Shown here: in pieces, positions 54,592-64,000 of the stretch
How positions within the stretch are numbered: the first letter of the stretch is position 1
Layout of the letters: every line of letters begins with the position of its first letter
Assembly (NCBI GenBank): GCA_016868195.1
Contig: VGHQ01000002.1
Coordinates: forward strand, 62,001 to 126,000
Direction: 5' to 3'
Length of the DNA: 64,000 nucleotides
Source of the DNA: Betaproteobacteria bacterium
Lineage (GTDB): Bacteria; Pseudomonadota; Gammaproteobacteria; Burkholderiales; Methylophilaceae
Notes under the pieces: model-generated
Database searches by the model: none
What the model was told of the DNA's origin: nothing
What the model saw: the letters and a program-made list of their open reading frames with translations, nothing else
Position numbers and translations under genes: made by a program

Positions 54592-55668
54592 TTAATGTGA
54601 TTTTTCAAAATCCTTCATGTAATTAACTAAGGCTTGAATGCCTTCAATAGGCATAGCATTGTAGATTGAAGCCCTTATACCGCCTACAAGGCGATGCCCC
54701 TTTAAACCGATCATACCTAAATTTTCAGCGCCTGTTACAAAAGATGTATGTAAATCTTCATTTTGAATTCTAAAAGGTACATTCATACGAGAACGATTTT
54801 TGATATCAATCGGATTAGAGTAAAAGTCTGTTGAATCAATATAGCCATATAACAATTCAGCTTTTTTAATATTTTGTTTCTCAATAACTTCTAGACCACC
54901 AAGCTCAATAAGCCATTCAAATACGAGGCCTGCTATATATATACTATAAGTCGTCGGTGTATTAATCATAGACTGATTTTCGACTTGTGTTTTCCAATTA
55001 AATACCGAGGGAGTTAATGGTGAAGCAACATTTAAAAGATCATCTCTTACAATAACAATTGTTAAACCTGCAGGTCCAATATTTTTTTGTGCACCAGCAT
55101 AAATCACCCCAAATTGACTAATATCGATCGGTCTTGAAAGAATGTGAGATGACATATCGGCAACAGCTGGAATCGTTTTGATAGATGGCATATCAAAGTA
55201 TTCGACACCGTGTATCGTTTCATTGGAACAAAAATGAATATAAGCCGCAGATGAGTCAATTTTCCAGTCTTTAGGATCAGGTGCTTTTGTATAACGAATA
55301 GCTTCGGAAGAGGCTGCGATTGTGATGTCGCCAAAAGGTGAGGCGTCTTGATAAGAGCGCTTAGACCAATATCCACTCACTACATAATTTGCTTTTTTAC
55401 CATTAAGAAGATTTAGAGGCACCATGGAGTTTTGAGCGATCGCACCCCCCTGTAGAAAAAGTACTTTGTAATTTCTAGGGACATTCAAAAGAGATCGAAA
55501 ATCACTTTCTACTTTTTCAATAATCGACATGTAATGTTTACCACGGTGCGACATTTCCATGACAGACATGCCTGAGCCATGCCAATCTAACATTTCAGCT
55601 TGCGCTCGAAGCATGACTGATTTTGGAAGTACTGCCGGACCTGCTGAAAAGTTATAAGTACATTTCAT
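54592..55668 (-). CDS. serC: Phosphoserine aminotransferase
   Basis: PLP enzyme of serine (and pyridoxine) synthesis, converting 3-phosphohydroxypyruvate to phosphoserine. The 358 residues start NFSAGPAVLPKSVM, with GSGMSVMEMSHR, the PLP-Lys block YAGAQKNIGPAG, and GGIRASIYNAMP at the end. It lies 14 bp after gyrA and 4 bp before pheA. Confidence 0.96.
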   Translation of the reverse strand: MKCTYNFSAGPAVLPKSVMLRAQAEMLDWHGSGMSVMEMSHRGKHYMSIIEKVESDFRSLLNVPRNYKVLFLQGGAIAQNSMVPLNLLNGKKANYVVSGYWSKRSYQDASPFGDITIAASSEAIRYTKAPDPKDWKIDSSAAYIHFCSNETIHGVEYFDMPSIKTIPAVADMSSHILSRPIDISQFGVIYAGAQKNIGPAGLTIVIVRDDLLNVASPLTPSVFNWKTQVENQSMINTPTTYSIYIAGLVFEWLIELGGLEVIEKQNIKKAELLYGYIDSTDFYSNPIDIKNRSRMNVPFRIQNEDLHTSFVTGAENLGMIGLKGHRLVGGIRASIYNAMPIEGIQALVNYMKDFEKSH

Positions 55669-55682
55669 GGTGAATTAAAAAG

Positions 55683-58232
55683 CTATTCCTCTAAATCATC
55701 ATCAGCTTCTACGATCTTTTCGAGACCTGATAATTTTTCGTTTTCGCCTAAGTTAATTAATGTGACACCTTGCGTTGCCCGACCAAGCTCACGAATTTCA
55801 CTGACACGTGTTCGAATAAGAACACCACCTGTTGTAATTAACATAATTTCATCTTCATCACTCACAAGTTTTGCAGCTACGACTAGCCCATTACGTTCAC
55901 TCACTTGTATAGCTTTAACGCCTTGTGTAGCACGTCCTGAGTGTCTAAAGTCAGAGAGAACAGTTCGTTTTCCATACCCATTTTCAGTAGCCACGAGCAT
56001 AGATTGTTGATCATCACTTGCAATTAGGAGTGATAGTACTTGTTGGTCTTCTTGCAGTTTCATTCCACGAACACCCCGTGTATTTCGACCCATACTTCTT
56101 ACGTCTTCTTCATCAAACCAAACAGCCTTACCACCATTTGAAACCAAAACAATATCGTTGGAGCCATCTGTAATTTCAGCGCCAATTAAGAAGTCATTGT
56201 CATCAAGATTGATCGCAATAATGCCTGACTTGCGTGGGTTTGAGAAATCTGTAAGCGGAGTCTTTTTAACTGTGCCTAAAGCCGTTGCCATGAAAATATA
56301 GTGCTTATCATCAAATTCTTTAATGGGCAGAATCGCATTAATTTTTTCGCCTTCTTGCAGAGGGAATAAATTCACAATAGGTTTACCACGGCTTGTGCGG
56401 CTTCCTTGCGGGACTTCATATGCTTTTAGCCAATAGACTTGTCCGCGACTTGAGAAGCATAAAATGTTGTCGTGTGTATTTGCTACAAACATTTTGTCGA
56501 TGAAATCATCATCTTTTGTAGTGGCTGCTTGCTTACCTCTTCCACCACGTTTTTGTGCGCGATATTCAGCTAATGCTTGTGATTTGATATAACCTGTATG
56601 CGAAAGTGTCACCACTACATCTTCAGGAGTAATTAAATCTTCGGTTGATAAATCTAATGCATTTACAACAATTTCACTTCGACGTTTATCACCATATTGT
56701 TCTTTGATGGCTTTAAGTTCATCTGCAATAATTGCTGTGACTCTTGCAGGTGTTGCTAAAATATCAAGAAGGTCTGTAATGATATTCATAATCTCTTTAT
56801 ATTCGTTAATAATTTTTTCTTGTTCTAAGCCTGTTAAACGTTGTAATCTTAATTGAAGAATTTCTTGAGCTTGAACATCAGATAACTTATAGCCTGATGC
56901 GCTCAACCCAAACTCTTTTGATAAGCCTTCAGGGCGAGAGAATTCCATTGCAGCGCCGTTAAGCATTCCTTCTACGACAGAAGATTTCCATGTGCGCGCC
57001 ATCAATTCTTTTTTGGCATCTGGTGGTGTCGGCGCTGCTTTAATAATCTTAATCATTTCATCGACGTTTGCTAACGCCACTGCTAAACCTTCCAGGATAT
57101 GGCCACGCTCCCGTGCTTTTCTTAATTCAAATACTGTTCTTCTTGTAATCACTTCACGACGATGCCTTAAAAAAGCATCAAGAATTTGTTTTAAGTTAAG
57201 AAGTTTTGGTTGACCATCAATGAGCGCTACCATGTTCATACCAAAACTATCTTGAAGTTGTGTTTGCTTATAAAGATTATTTAGAATGACATCTGGATTT
57301 TCGCCACGCTTTAACTCAATCACAACACGCATACCTGATTTATCTGACTCATCTCGTAAATCTGAGATACCTTCAATTTTTTTATCATTTACGAGCTCAG
57401 CAATCTTCTCGATAAATGTTTTTTTATTTACTTGATATGGAAGCTCATCAACTATGAGTGCTTCACGATTACCTTTATCTAGTTTTTCAACGTGCGTTCT
57501 ACCTCGCATGACAACTCGGCCGCGTCCGGTTCTATAGCCTTCTTTAACACCTGAAGTGCCATGAATGATTCCAGCTGTTGGAAAGTCTGGTGCTGGTATT
57601 AACTTAATTAATACATCAATTGATGACTCAGGCTTCTCTAGGAGCAGCAAACAAGCATCGACGACTTCATTTAAATTATGCGGCGGAATATTAGTCGCCA
57701 TACCCACAGCAATACCGGAGCTTCCATTAATAAGAAGATTCGGAATGCGCGCTGGCATAATAAGCGGCTCTTGCTCAGAGCCGTCATAATTAGGGCCAAA
57801 ATCAACAGTTTCTTTATCGATATCTTCTAAAAGCTCATGCGCAATTTTAGACATACGAATTTCCGTATATCGCATAGCAGCAGCATTATCACCATCTACC
57901 GAACCGAAGTTACCTTGACCATCAACCAACATATATCGCAAGCTGAAATCTTGTGCCATACGAACGATTGTGTCGTATACCGCTGTGTCGCCATGAGGAT
58001 GGTATTTACCGATCACATCACCGACAATACGCGCTGATTTTTTATAAGGCTTATTAAAGTCGTTATTAAGTTCATGCATCGCAAAAAGAACACGGCGATG
58101 TACAGGCTTTAACCCATCCCTTACATCAGGAAGTGCTCTCCCGACAATCACGCTCATCGCGTAATCGAGGTAAGAGCGTTTCATCTCATCTTCAAGGCTG
58201 ATTGGAATGGTTTCTTTGGCAAATTGATTCAT
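55683..58232 (-). CDS. gyrA: DNA gyrase subunit A
   Basis: Cleavage-religation subunit of gyrase. The 849 residues show the N-terminal [19 protein letters not shown], the [22 protein letters not shown], the catalytic Tyr in MRYTEIRM, and six C-terminal beta-pinwheel repeats including the GyrA-box QKRGGRGK. The residue matching E. coli Ser83 is Thr and Asp87 is kept; Thr is natural in several genera. The tail is acidic (EADDDLEE). Confidence 0.97.
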   Translation of the reverse strand: MNQFAKETIPISLEDEMKRSYLDYAMSVIVGRALPDVRDGLKPVHRRVLFAMHELNNDFNKPYKKSARIVGDVIGKYHPHGDTAVYDTIVRMAQDFSLRYMLVDGQGNFGSVDGDNAAAMRYTEIRMSKIAHELLEDIDKETVDFGPNYDGSEQEPLIMPARIPNLLINGSSGIAVGMATNIPPHNLNEVVDACLLLLEKPESSIDVLIKLIPAPDFPTAGIIHGTSGVKEGYRTGRGRVVMRGRTHVEKLDKGNREALIVDELPYQVNKKTFIEKIAELVNDKKIEGISDLRDESDKSGMRVVIELKRGENPDVILNNLYKQTQLQDSFGMNMVALIDGQPKLLNLKQILDAFLRHRREVITRRTVFELRKARERGHILEGLAVALANVDEMIKIIKAAPTPPDAKKELMARTWKSSVVEGMLNGAAMEFSRPEGLSKEFGLSASGYKLSDVQAQEILQLRLQRLTGLEQEKIINEYKEIMNIITDLLDILATPARVTAIIADELKAIKEQYGDKRRSEIVVNALDLSTEDLITPEDVVVTLSHTGYIKSQALAEYRAQKRGGRGKQAATTKDDDFIDKMFVANTHDNILCFSSRGQVYWLKAYEVPQGSRTSRGKPIVNLFPLQEGEKINAILPIKEFDDKHYIFMATALGTVKKTPLTDFSNPRKSGIIAINLDDNDFLIGAEITDGSNDIVLVSNGGKAVWFDEEDVRSMGRNTRGVRGMKLQEDQQVLSLLIASDDQQSMLVATENGYGKRTVLSDFRHSGRATQGVKAIQVSERNGLVVAAKLVSDEDEIMLITTGGVLIRTRVSEIRELGRATQGVTLINLGENEKLSGLEKIVEADDDLEE

Positions 58233-58281
58233 AGGATTTAGATCGATAATTTAAGTAGAGAACTACCCAAATTTTAACATG

Positions 58282-58308
58282 TAGCAGGGCTGTATTCTTA
58301 CCCTGCTA
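58282..58308 (-). terminator. Hairpin after metZ
   Basis: 8-bp stem TAGCAGGG (58282-58289) with CCCTGCTA (58301-58308), 11-nt loop. It lies 10 bp after the metZ stop and before gyrA. The minus-strand T tract after it is poor, so termination may be weak. Confidence 0.5.
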
Positions 58309-58318
58309 AAGGTATTTT

Positions 58319-59476
58319 TTAGCGTGAAAGACTAGACAAATCGGCTTTTAGGTCTTCTATATCCTCAAGGCCTACAGCGATTCTAACGAGGTTATCCTTA
58401 ATACCGGCTTTTTGACGTTCTTCAAGGCTTACTCTTGAATGAGTGGTTGTTGCAGGGTGTGTAATTGTAGATTTAACATCCCCTAAATTAGCTGTAATAG
58501 AGATTAACCGAGTCGAATCAATTAAGCTCCAAGCCTCTTTTTGGTTGCCTTTTACCTCAAAAGATACAATGGCTCCTCCGGTTTTTTGCTGGGTTAAAGC
58601 CAGTTTATGCTGCGGATGGGAAGCCAATCCAGGATAGTAAACTCGATCTACCCTAGGCTGAGATTCAAGCCATGAAGCTAAATGAAATGCGTTTTTGGAA
58701 TGGGCATGCATACGAATAGATAATGTTTCTAAGCCTTTCAAAAAGACCCAGGCATTGAAAGCACTCATTGTAGGACCTGCTGTTCGTAAAAATTGATATA
58801 TCGGTTCTATTGTTTTTTTATCTGTTACGACAGCACCGCCCAAACAACGTCCTTGACCATCAATATATTTTGTGACTGAATGATGAATGATATCAGCATC
58901 AAACAACAAAGGCTTTTGAAGTGCAGGCGAACAAAAACAATTATCAACCACCAATTTTATATCTTTTTGATGTGCGATTATTGAAAGCGCTTTAATATCA
59001 GTCACTTCAGTTAATGGATTAGACGGAGTCTCCACAAAGAAAAGTTTTGTGTTTTTTTGAATGGCTTCTTCCCATTCATTAAGATTAGTGAGCGACACAA
59101 AAGTCACTTCTAACCCCCAACGCTTTAAAATATTACTAAAGAGTTGAACAGTTGTACCAAAGATACTTCTTGACGCCACAATATGATCGCCACAAGAGCA
59201 TAGGCCCATAATGATTGCCAAAATAGCTGACATACCACTTGAAGTTGCCACACATGCTTCACCCCCTTCAAGAGCTGCAAGACGATCTTGAAACATTGTG
59301 ACCGTAGGATTTGTGAAGCGAGAATATATATTACCAGGCTCATTACCCGCAAATCTTGCTGCAGCCTGGGAAGATGAATCAAATACATAGCTAGAAGTTA
59401 AAAAGAGAGCTTCAGAATTTTCACCAAACTCAGATTGCAGTGAGCCTGCTCGAATCGCTTTTGTATCAAATTTCAT
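58319..59476 (-). CDS. metZ: O-succinylhomoserine sulfhydrylase
   Basis: PLP enzyme that uses sulfide directly to form homocysteine. The 385 residues of the Cys/Met-metabolism family show TSGMSAILAIIM, VVDNCFCSPALQKPL, the PLP-Lys motif HSVTKYIDGQGRCLGG, and a substrate region near SITANLGDVKSTITHPATTT. It is preceded by a SAM-II type leader and terminator, so SAM is expected to repress it. Sulfide would come from the cysI block. It follows purF, as in many betaproteobacteria. Confidence 0.94.
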   Translation of the reverse strand: MKFDTKAIRAGSLQSEFGENSEALFLTSSYVFDSSSQAAARFAGNEPGNIYSRFTNPTVTMFQDRLAALEGGEACVATSSGMSAILAIIMGLCSCGDHIVASRSIFGTTVQLFSNILKRWGLEVTFVSLTNLNEWEEAIQKNTKLFFVETPSNPLTEVTDIKALSIIAHQKDIKLVVDNCFCSPALQKPLLFDADIIHHSVTKYIDGQGRCLGGAVVTDKKTIEPIYQFLRTAGPTMSAFNAWVFLKGLETLSIRMHAHSKNAFHLASWLESQPRVDRVYYPGLASHPQHKLALTQQKTGGAIVSFEVKGNQKEAWSLIDSTRLISITANLGDVKSTITHPATTTHSRVSLEERQKAGIKDNLVRIAVGLEDIEDLKADLSSLSR

Positions 59477-59500
59477 AGTTTATTACCTTTTTTTAGGCAT

Positions 59501-59533
59501 AAAAAAACCCGTTTCACAAAAAGCTAAAACGGG
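59501..59533 (-). terminator. Riboswitch-controlled terminator before metZ
   Basis: Stem of CCCGTTT (59527-59533 on the minus strand) with AAACGGG (59508-59514), followed by seven T (59501-59507). It lies between the SAM-II aptamer and the metZ ATG. Its 5' arm and loop overlap a sequence (59522-59528) that can pair with the aptamer core, giving a competing antiterminator. Confidence 0.85.
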
Positions 59534-59538
59534 ACAGA

Positions 59539-59606
59539 CCTCGCTTTAGCTGTATTTTTAAAGCGCCCGCAAGCTGAGAAATAAATTATCACTCAAATCA
59601 GCGCAG
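59539..59606 (-). ncRNA. SAM-II type riboswitch aptamer upstream of metZ
   Basis: The RNA reads GCGCUGAUUU at its 5' end, GCUUGC then GGGCGC in the middle, then AAAAAUACAGCUAAAGC near its 3' end. These are the conserved parts of SAM-II, in order. P1 forms GCGCU with GGCGC. The pseudoknot forms CUC(A)GCUU with AAGCGAG. The loop between P1 and the pseudoknot strand is longer than in the crystallised Sargasso Sea metX aptamer. The gene controlled (metZ) is a typical SAM-II target. Recognised by eye; a covariance search was not run. Confidence 0.82.
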
Positions 59607-59611
59607 TTCCA

Positions 59612-59639
59612 ATTATGCACGATAAAAAAAATACGTCAA
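59612..59639 (-). promoter_or_regulatory. Promoter of metZ
   Basis: Minus-strand TTGACG (59634-59639), 16-bp spacer, CATAAT (59612-59617). The predicted start at about 59605 coincides with the 5' end of the riboswitch P1 stem, which supports both calls. Confidence 0.75.
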
Positions 59640-59652
59640 GAAACGCTTAATA

Positions 59653-61182
59653 TTAAGCAGCTTCCTCTTCATTTTTAATTAAATTTAAATCCATTTGTGT
59701 ACTTGCATTTGACGGCTTATCAGATTTATTAGAGTCAGCGCGAAGCGTTTCAATATTTTTTAAATAATATTCATCAATGTCGCCTGTGATGTATTTGCCA
59801 TCAAAACAAGAAGCGTCGAATTTTTTAAGCTTTGGATTGATCGATGCAATATTCTCAATCAGTGCATCAAGATCTTGATAAATTAATTCATCCGCACCAA
59901 TTTCTTCGCGGATTTCTTCGTCTGTTTTATTAGGCGCTAATAATTCTGTACGTGAGGGCATATCAATGCCATACACATTGGGGAATCTCACGGGGGGGGC
60001 TGCTGAAACTAGGTAAACTTTTTTAGCGCCCGCTTCTCTCGCCATTTGAACAATTTCTTTTGATGTTGTACCTCGCACAATAGAATCATCTACTAACAGT
60101 ACATTCTTATCTTGAAATTCAATCTTAATGGGATTGAGTTTTTGTCGCACTGATTTTTTTCTTAATGCTTGGCCAGGCATAATAAAAGTACGACCAATAT
60201 AACGATTTTTAATAAAGCCTTCACGGTAATCAAGTCCCAGTTCAAGCGCAAGCTGTAATGCGCTAGGACGACTTGTATCGGGTATAGGGATCACTACATC
60301 GATATCTAAATATGCCCATGCCTTTTTAATTTTTTGCGCTAAGGTCTTTCCCATATTAAGTCGTGTTTGATAGACAGAAATGCCATCAATGACAGAGTCA
60401 GGTCTTGCAAGATATACATACTCAAATATACAAGGATGATGATTAGGTTTGGCACATTGTTTAGAATAAAAATTACCATTCATATCAATAAAGATTGCTT
60501 CGCCTGGCTCAACATCCCTTACTAATTTAAATCCCAATACATCAAGCGCTACACTTTCAGAAGCCACCATATATTCAACACCTTCTGGACTGTCGTGTTT
60601 GCCAATCACAAGCGGGCGAATACCATGAGGATCTCTAAATGCAAGTAAGCCGAAATTAGCAATCATAGAAACCACAGCATATGCGCCTTTGCATCGCTTA
60701 TGAAGTGAAGTAATAGCATCAAAAACAACGTCACTATTAAGGACAGTGCTTTTTGAAGACTCTTCAATTTCATGCGCTAGCACATTAAGTAAAACTTCTG
60801 AGTCTGATGTGGTATTGATATGTCGAAGATCTTGCCTAAAAATATCTTCTTTAAGTTTTTCGGCATTCGTTAAATTTCCGTTATGTCCTAAAACAATTCC
60901 AAAAGGTGAGTTCACATAAAAAGGTTGAGCTTCGGCAGCAGAGGATGAGCCGGCAGTAGGATAACGCACATGCGCAATACCAGCATTACCAATAAGATTT
61001 CGCATATGGCGGGTATGAAAGACATCTTTCACGAGACCATTATTTTTATGCATAAAGAAAGCATTGCCATCACAGGTGACAATACCAGCAGCATCTTGAC
61101 CTCGATGCTGGAGAACTAATAAGCCATCATAAAGTAGCTGATTAACAGGATTTTTACCGACTATTCCAAGGATTCCACACAT
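59653..61182 (-). CDS. purF: Amidophosphoribosyltransferase
   Basis: First committed step of purine synthesis: glutamine amide transfer to PRPP. The 509 residues start MCGILGIVG with the nucleophile Cys2 and no propeptide. [20 protein letters not shown] and the PRPP-binding [15 protein letters not shown] follow. A C-terminal low-complexity tail ends in acidic residues. It lies 9 bp after cvpA. Confidence 0.96.
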   Translation of the reverse strand: MCGILGIVGKNPVNQLLYDGLLVLQHRGQDAAGIVTCDGNAFFMHKNNGLVKDVFHTRHMRNLIGNAGIAHVRYPTAGSSSAAEAQPFYVNSPFGIVLGHNGNLTNAEKLKEDIFRQDLRHINTTSDSEVLLNVLAHEIEESSKSTVLNSDVVFDAITSLHKRCKGAYAVVSMIANFGLLAFRDPHGIRPLVIGKHDSPEGVEYMVASESVALDVLGFKLVRDVEPGEAIFIDMNGNFYSKQCAKPNHHPCIFEYVYLARPDSVIDGISVYQTRLNMGKTLAQKIKKAWAYLDIDVVIPIPDTSRPSALQLALELGLDYREGFIKNRYIGRTFIMPGQALRKKSVRQKLNPIKIEFQDKNVLLVDDSIVRGTTSKEIVQMAREAGAKKVYLVSAAPPVRFPNVYGIDMPSRTELLAPNKTDEEIREEIGADELIYQDLDALIENIASINPKLKKFDASCFDGKYITGDIDEYYLKNIETLRADSNKSDKPSNASTQMDLNLIKNEEEAA

Positions 61183-61191
61183 TTCAGCGCC

Positions 61192-61695
61192 TTAAAAATA
61201 TGTTCGTTGAGGATATTTTACATGCTTAGGGATATCTAGTGGCAAATAAACGCTTGCCTTAGCTGTAAAAGATTCGAAATAAGGTTTAATAAAAGCATCC
61301 TGCCAAGCAGAATGATTTACAAACGAGGTTGATTGAATAATAAAATGACAAATCAAGCCAATAAAGATTGCGCGAAAAAAACCAAATAAGCCGCCCAATA
61401 AAATATTAGAAAATGAAAGGCCCGTATATTTAATAAATTTGTTCAAAACAGCAATCACCCCCATTGAAAGAACAAGGGTGACAATAAAAATCAAGATGTA
61501 AGCGACTAAATTTCGAATCGATTCCGTATCAATCCAATGAAGTTTTGAAGCGATAACAAGAAAAAAAGATTGAGCTAAATAAAACGCAAAAAACCAAGCT
61601 ATGATAGAAAGGAGTTCTCGCGCAAAACCACGGAAGCAGCCAAAAAGAGAAGAAATAATGATGATGATAAAAAAACCATAATCAATAAATGTCAT
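61192..61695 (-). CDS. cvpA: CvpA family membrane protein
   Basis: 167 residues with about four membrane helices; FGCFRGFARELLSIIAWF is the family block. CvpA is linked with colicin V production and envelope homeostasis, and is nearly always upstream of purF, as here. The molecular role is unresolved. Confidence 0.92.
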   Translation of the reverse strand: MTFIDYGFFIIIIISSLFGCFRGFARELLSIIAWFFAFYLAQSFFLVIASKLHWIDTESIRNLVAYILIFIVTLVLSMGVIAVLNKFIKYTGLSFSNILLGGLFGFFRAIFIGLICHFIIQSTSFVNHSAWQDAFIKPYFESFTAKASVYLPLDIPKHVKYPQRTYF

Positions 61696-62252
61696 TAATT
61701 AATCTTCTTGATAATGCCTGTGATCCCTGCATTTTTAATTTTAAGTAATGTATCTTTTGCTAAAGCTTCAGTTTTAAATTCATCTGTAATTAATCTTACT
61801 TTATCGACACCATTAATCTTTATCACTTCACTTTTAGTTTGAATATTTATTAAATTTAATTTTTGTTGAAGCGGTTTTACTTTTTCCACGTCTGAAAAAA
61901 TGCCTAATTGAATGTACAAGCCGCTATTTGGTAATATGATTGCTTCCTGTTTTACCACTGCATCAGTTGATGATGGCAATAATTCTTTTTTGTTTTGAGA
62001 GCCAGGTGATTCTTGAATCTCTGGTTTAATATCTGCTGGCTTAATGCTATCAGGATTCAAGTCCACAATGCCGGGTGAACTTTCCATTGAAATCTTAATG
62101 GGTTCAGTGGGTCCTTCTTCATTACGATTTTTTAAAACAAAAGGGGCTGAAATAAGAAGAATAAATAAAATGACACATGCACCAAGAAGCCTCTTTTTGG
62201 CCTGACTAATCAGTTTATCTTCTTGAGACTGTATTGAATTTTCTTCGCTCAT
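61695..62252 (-). CDS. SPOR domain protein (DedD-like)
   Basis: 185 residues. A short cytoplasmic start with positive charges is followed by one membrane helix (about residues 22-42), a Pro/Ser-rich linker, and a C-terminal SPOR domain (LYIQLGIFSDVEKVKPLQQK) that binds septal peptidoglycan. The topology and position after folC match DedD, a non-essential cell division protein. It overlaps cvpA by 1 bp. Confidence 0.88.
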   Translation of the reverse strand: MSEENSIQSQEDKLISQAKKRLLGACVILFILLISAPFVLKNRNEEGPTEPIKISMESSPGIVDLNPDSIKPADIKPEIQESPGSQNKKELLPSSTDAVVKQEAIILPNSGLYIQLGIFSDVEKVKPLQQKLNLINIQTKSEVIKINGVDKVRLITDEFKTEALAKDTLLKIKNAGITGIIKKIN

Positions 62253-62255
62253 AAC

Positions 62256-63506
62256 TTAGGGAATAAGTTTCATAATATCGGCTACAGTAAAGAAAGAACC
62301 GAATACGATTATTCTATCATTCCTCGTAACTTCATTGGATGCAAATTGGTAAGCTTCTTGTATATTTTTGAATGGCACTATATGCGCTGATGGATTAACT
62401 TTTTGTATGGCATTAGAGATAGTTTCTATATTTGCAGCTCTCTCGTTCTTAATTTCTGCAACATACCAGGTATCAATATCAAGACTTACTGCTTCAACTA
62501 CGCCCAAGATATCTTTATCTCTAAGAATTGAAAATATGGCGATCGTTTTGCCAGACACGCTATTGATTTTTAGATTATCACTTAGAGACCCCGCTGCATG
62601 GGGGTTATGTGCAACATCTAAAATCAAAGAAGGATTTTTTTTTACCTCCTGAAATCTACCTGGCAATGATGCTAAAGCAATACCTTGTTGAATTGCAGCT
62701 TCAGTTAAAGGTAATTGATCTTCTATTATTTTGACAGCCATGAGTGCATTTGAAGCATTGGCAAGCTGAAAAGAGCCTTGCAATCGAGGTAATGGAACAT
62801 TTATCACAAAAGAGGATTCAATTGAAAAATCAAAGGAATCATAATGTACTTCATAAGCAAAATCTTTGCCTATCATTTTTAATTTAGCTTGAATAGATTT
62901 GCAATGATTTATTAAAGATTGAGGAGGATCGAAGTCGCCACATATTGCTATTTTATTAGGACGATAAATTCCAGCTTTTTCAAATCCAATCGCCTCTCTT
63001 GTATGTCCTAAATAATCTATATGATCAAGATCAATGGTAGTGACAATGGCACAATCGGAATCAAAAACATTTACAGCATCTAACCTGCCACCCATACCTA
63101 CTTCAAGAATAGCAATATCTAGATCAGCGTCGGCAAAAATAATCATGGCAGCAATTGTGCTGTATTCGAAATAAGTAAGTGAGATTTCTTTTCTAGCTGA
63201 TTCAATTTTTTTAAAGGCTTCACAAATAAGATTATCTGAAACAGGATCTGCTTGAATTTTAATTCGCTCATTAAAATATAAAAAATGGGGTGAGGTATAG
63301 CAGCCTACTTTATAACCTGCCTCTTTATAAATCGACTCCAAAATGGCACAGGTGGAGCCTTTGCCATTAGTGCCACCAACAGTTATGATAGGGAAAGAAA
63401 TATCTAGATTTAAACGCTTAACAACGACTTTGATACGTTCTAGAGTGAGATCAATTGTTGAGGGGTGAATCGATTCAATATACCCTAGCCAATCTTTAAG
63501 ACTCAT
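62256..63506 (-). CDS. folC: Folylpolyglutamate / dihydrofolate synthase
   Basis: Adds glutamate to dihydropteroate and to folates. The 416 residues contain the P-loop VGGTNGKGSTCAILESIY, YTSPHFLYFNERI, the Mur-ligase block EVGMGGRLDAVN and LDVAHNPHAAGSL. It lies 31 bp downstream of accD, 3 bp before the SPOR gene. Confidence 0.96.
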   Translation of the reverse strand: MSLKDWLGYIESIHPSTIDLTLERIKVVVKRLNLDISFPIITVGGTNGKGSTCAILESIYKEAGYKVGCYTSPHFLYFNERIKIQADPVSDNLICEAFKKIESARKEISLTYFEYSTIAAMIIFADADLDIAILEVGMGGRLDAVNVFDSDCAIVTTIDLDHIDYLGHTREAIGFEKAGIYRPNKIAICGDFDPPQSLINHCKSIQAKLKMIGKDFAYEVHYDSFDFSIESSFVINVPLPRLQGSFQLANASNALMAVKIIEDQLPLTEAAIQQGIALASLPGRFQEVKKNPSLILDVAHNPHAAGSLSDNLKINSVSGKTIAIFSILRDKDILGVVEAVSLDIDTWYVAEIKNERAANIETISNAIQKVNPSAHIVPFKNIQEAYQFASNEVTRNDRIIVFGSFFTVADIMKLIP

Positions 63507-63537
63507 AGGGCGATTATGTGGCTGGAGAAGAGTTAAA

Positions 63538-64000
63538 TTAATTTTTAGATAATTTAGATATTAGATTAACAAGTTTCTTTTTCATGTCACGGCGATCTAC
63601 AATCATATCAATCGCGCCATGTGATAAAAGAAATTCAGACCGCTGAAATCCCTCAGGAAGTTTTTCTCTTACCGTTTGCTCAATCACACGAGGGCCAGCA
63701 AATCCGATCAATGCCTTAGGTTCTGCAATAATGATATCACCTAACATAGCAAAACTAGCAGATGCACCGCCCATAGTGGGATCAGTAAGAATTGAGAAGT
63801 ATGGTAATTTAGCCTCACTTAACTTAGTTAAAGCAGCACTTGTTTTTGCCATTTGCATAAGCGATAGTAGGCCTTCTTGCATGCGAGCACCGCCACTTGC
63901 ACAGATGCATATAAATGTTGCTTTAGATTTTATTGCAGCTTGAATCCCACGCACAAATTTTTCACCAACGACAGACCCCATAGATCCGCCCATGAATTTA
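63538..64000 (-). CDS. accD: Acetyl-CoA carboxylase carboxyltransferase beta subunit (5' part outside window)
   Basis: Zinc-containing beta subunit of the carboxyltransferase that makes malonyl-CoA. Only the C-terminal 153 residues or so are visible; the frame is open to the right edge, so an internal Met at 63993 is not the start. The crotonase-type block [45 protein letters not shown] and [20 protein letters not shown] are all intact. The zinc ribbon is off-window. Confidence 0.94.
   Translation of the reverse strand, partial: KFMGGSMGSVVGEKFVRGIQAAIKSKATFICICASGGARMQEGLLSLMQMAKTSAALTKLSEAKLPYFSILTDPTMGGASASFAMLGDIIIAEPKALIGFAGPRVIEQTVREKLPEGFQRSEFLLSHGAIDMIVDRRDMKKKLVNLISKLSKN

Noticed and set aside
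59477-59500. Second, tandem SAM-V aptamer between the SAM-II terminator and metZ
   Set aside because: Only about 24 nt remain between the T tract and the ATG, too short for SAM-V.
59645-59658. 14-bp palindrome GCTTAATATTAAGC over the purF stop
   Set aside because: AT-rich, with no T tract directly after it. It may act in purF mRNA ending, but there is nothing to support a specific role.
63541-63993. Short complete accD starting at the Met at 63993
   Set aside because: The frame is open upstream to the window edge and the conserved FMGGSMG block begins before this Met, so the gene is simply cut by the window.
1-64000. CRISPR arrays, insertion sequences, prophage, integron, toxin-antitoxin or restriction genes
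   Set aside because: No regularly spaced repeats, transposase motifs or phage genes were seen. All substantial frames fall into housekeeping or metabolic families.

Overview
This 64 kb window is a dense, AT-rich chromosomal segment of a streamlined betaproteobacterium. Gene order (rpsB-tsf-pyrH-frr-uppS-cdsA-dxr-rseP; accD-folC-SPOR-cvpA-purF-metZ; gyrA-serC-pheA-hisC), the PQQ genes and very short intergenic gaps suggest Methylophilaceae, probably a small-genome aquatic methylotroph of the OM43/Methylopumilus type. The genus is inferred from content and layout, not from a search. I see no insertion sequence, prophage, integron, CRISPR array or rRNA operon. No gap between genes exceeds 300 bases; the longest are 59477-59652 (a riboswitch leader) and 15049-15200 (AT-rich, upstream of tdh).

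Layout. 1-6944 (minus): translation, lipid and isoprenoid run rpsB, tsf, pyrH, frr, uppS, cdsA, dxr, rseP (cut by the left edge), with two intrinsic terminators splitting it. 7108-12709 (plus): map, glnD and a double-domain glycosyltransferase. 12817-16605 (minus): kbl, tdh, tRNA-Ser(UGA), def and a methylthioinosine/methylthioadenosine phosphorylase. 16657-18371 (plus): the HpnC/HpnD squalene or phytoene synthase-like pair. 18353-25759 (minus): radA, alr, dnaB, the S6 operon (rpsF-priB-rpsR-rplI) and uvrB. 25878-28342 (plus): a secreted trypsin-like protease with TPRs, a class I aminotransferase and tRNA-Asn. 28375-40372: a family 2 glycosyltransferase, mqo (plus), then a minus run rlmB, rnr, hpt, galU, moaE, moaD, rmuC, yigZ-like, fhs, cysB. 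40495-46841 (plus): a complete sulfate-to-sulfide block (TauE-type permease, cysI, DUF934, cysH, cysD, cysN) followed by a 7Fe ferredoxin. 46874-64000 (minus): Bcr/CflA transporter, pqqE-D-C-B, DAHP synthase, hisC, pheA, serC, gyrA, metZ, purF, cvpA, SPOR protein, folC and accD (cut by the right edge).

How parts connect. Sulfide from the cys block is the substrate of MetZ, and metZ is preceded by what looks like a SAM-II riboswitch that starts at the predicted transcription start and ends in an intrinsic terminator with a visible antiterminator pairing. PQQ serves periplasmic methanol dehydrogenases in this family; fhs and moaDE fit C1 (formate) metabolism. pqqA is not next to pqqB. The most interesting items are the metZ riboswitch, overlapping divergent -10 elements between rpsB and map, an S6:S18-type hairpin before rpsF, a CysJ-less sulfite reduction cluster with its own ferredoxin, and a tandem glycosyltransferase fusion. 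I found no clearly new defence or mobile system here.
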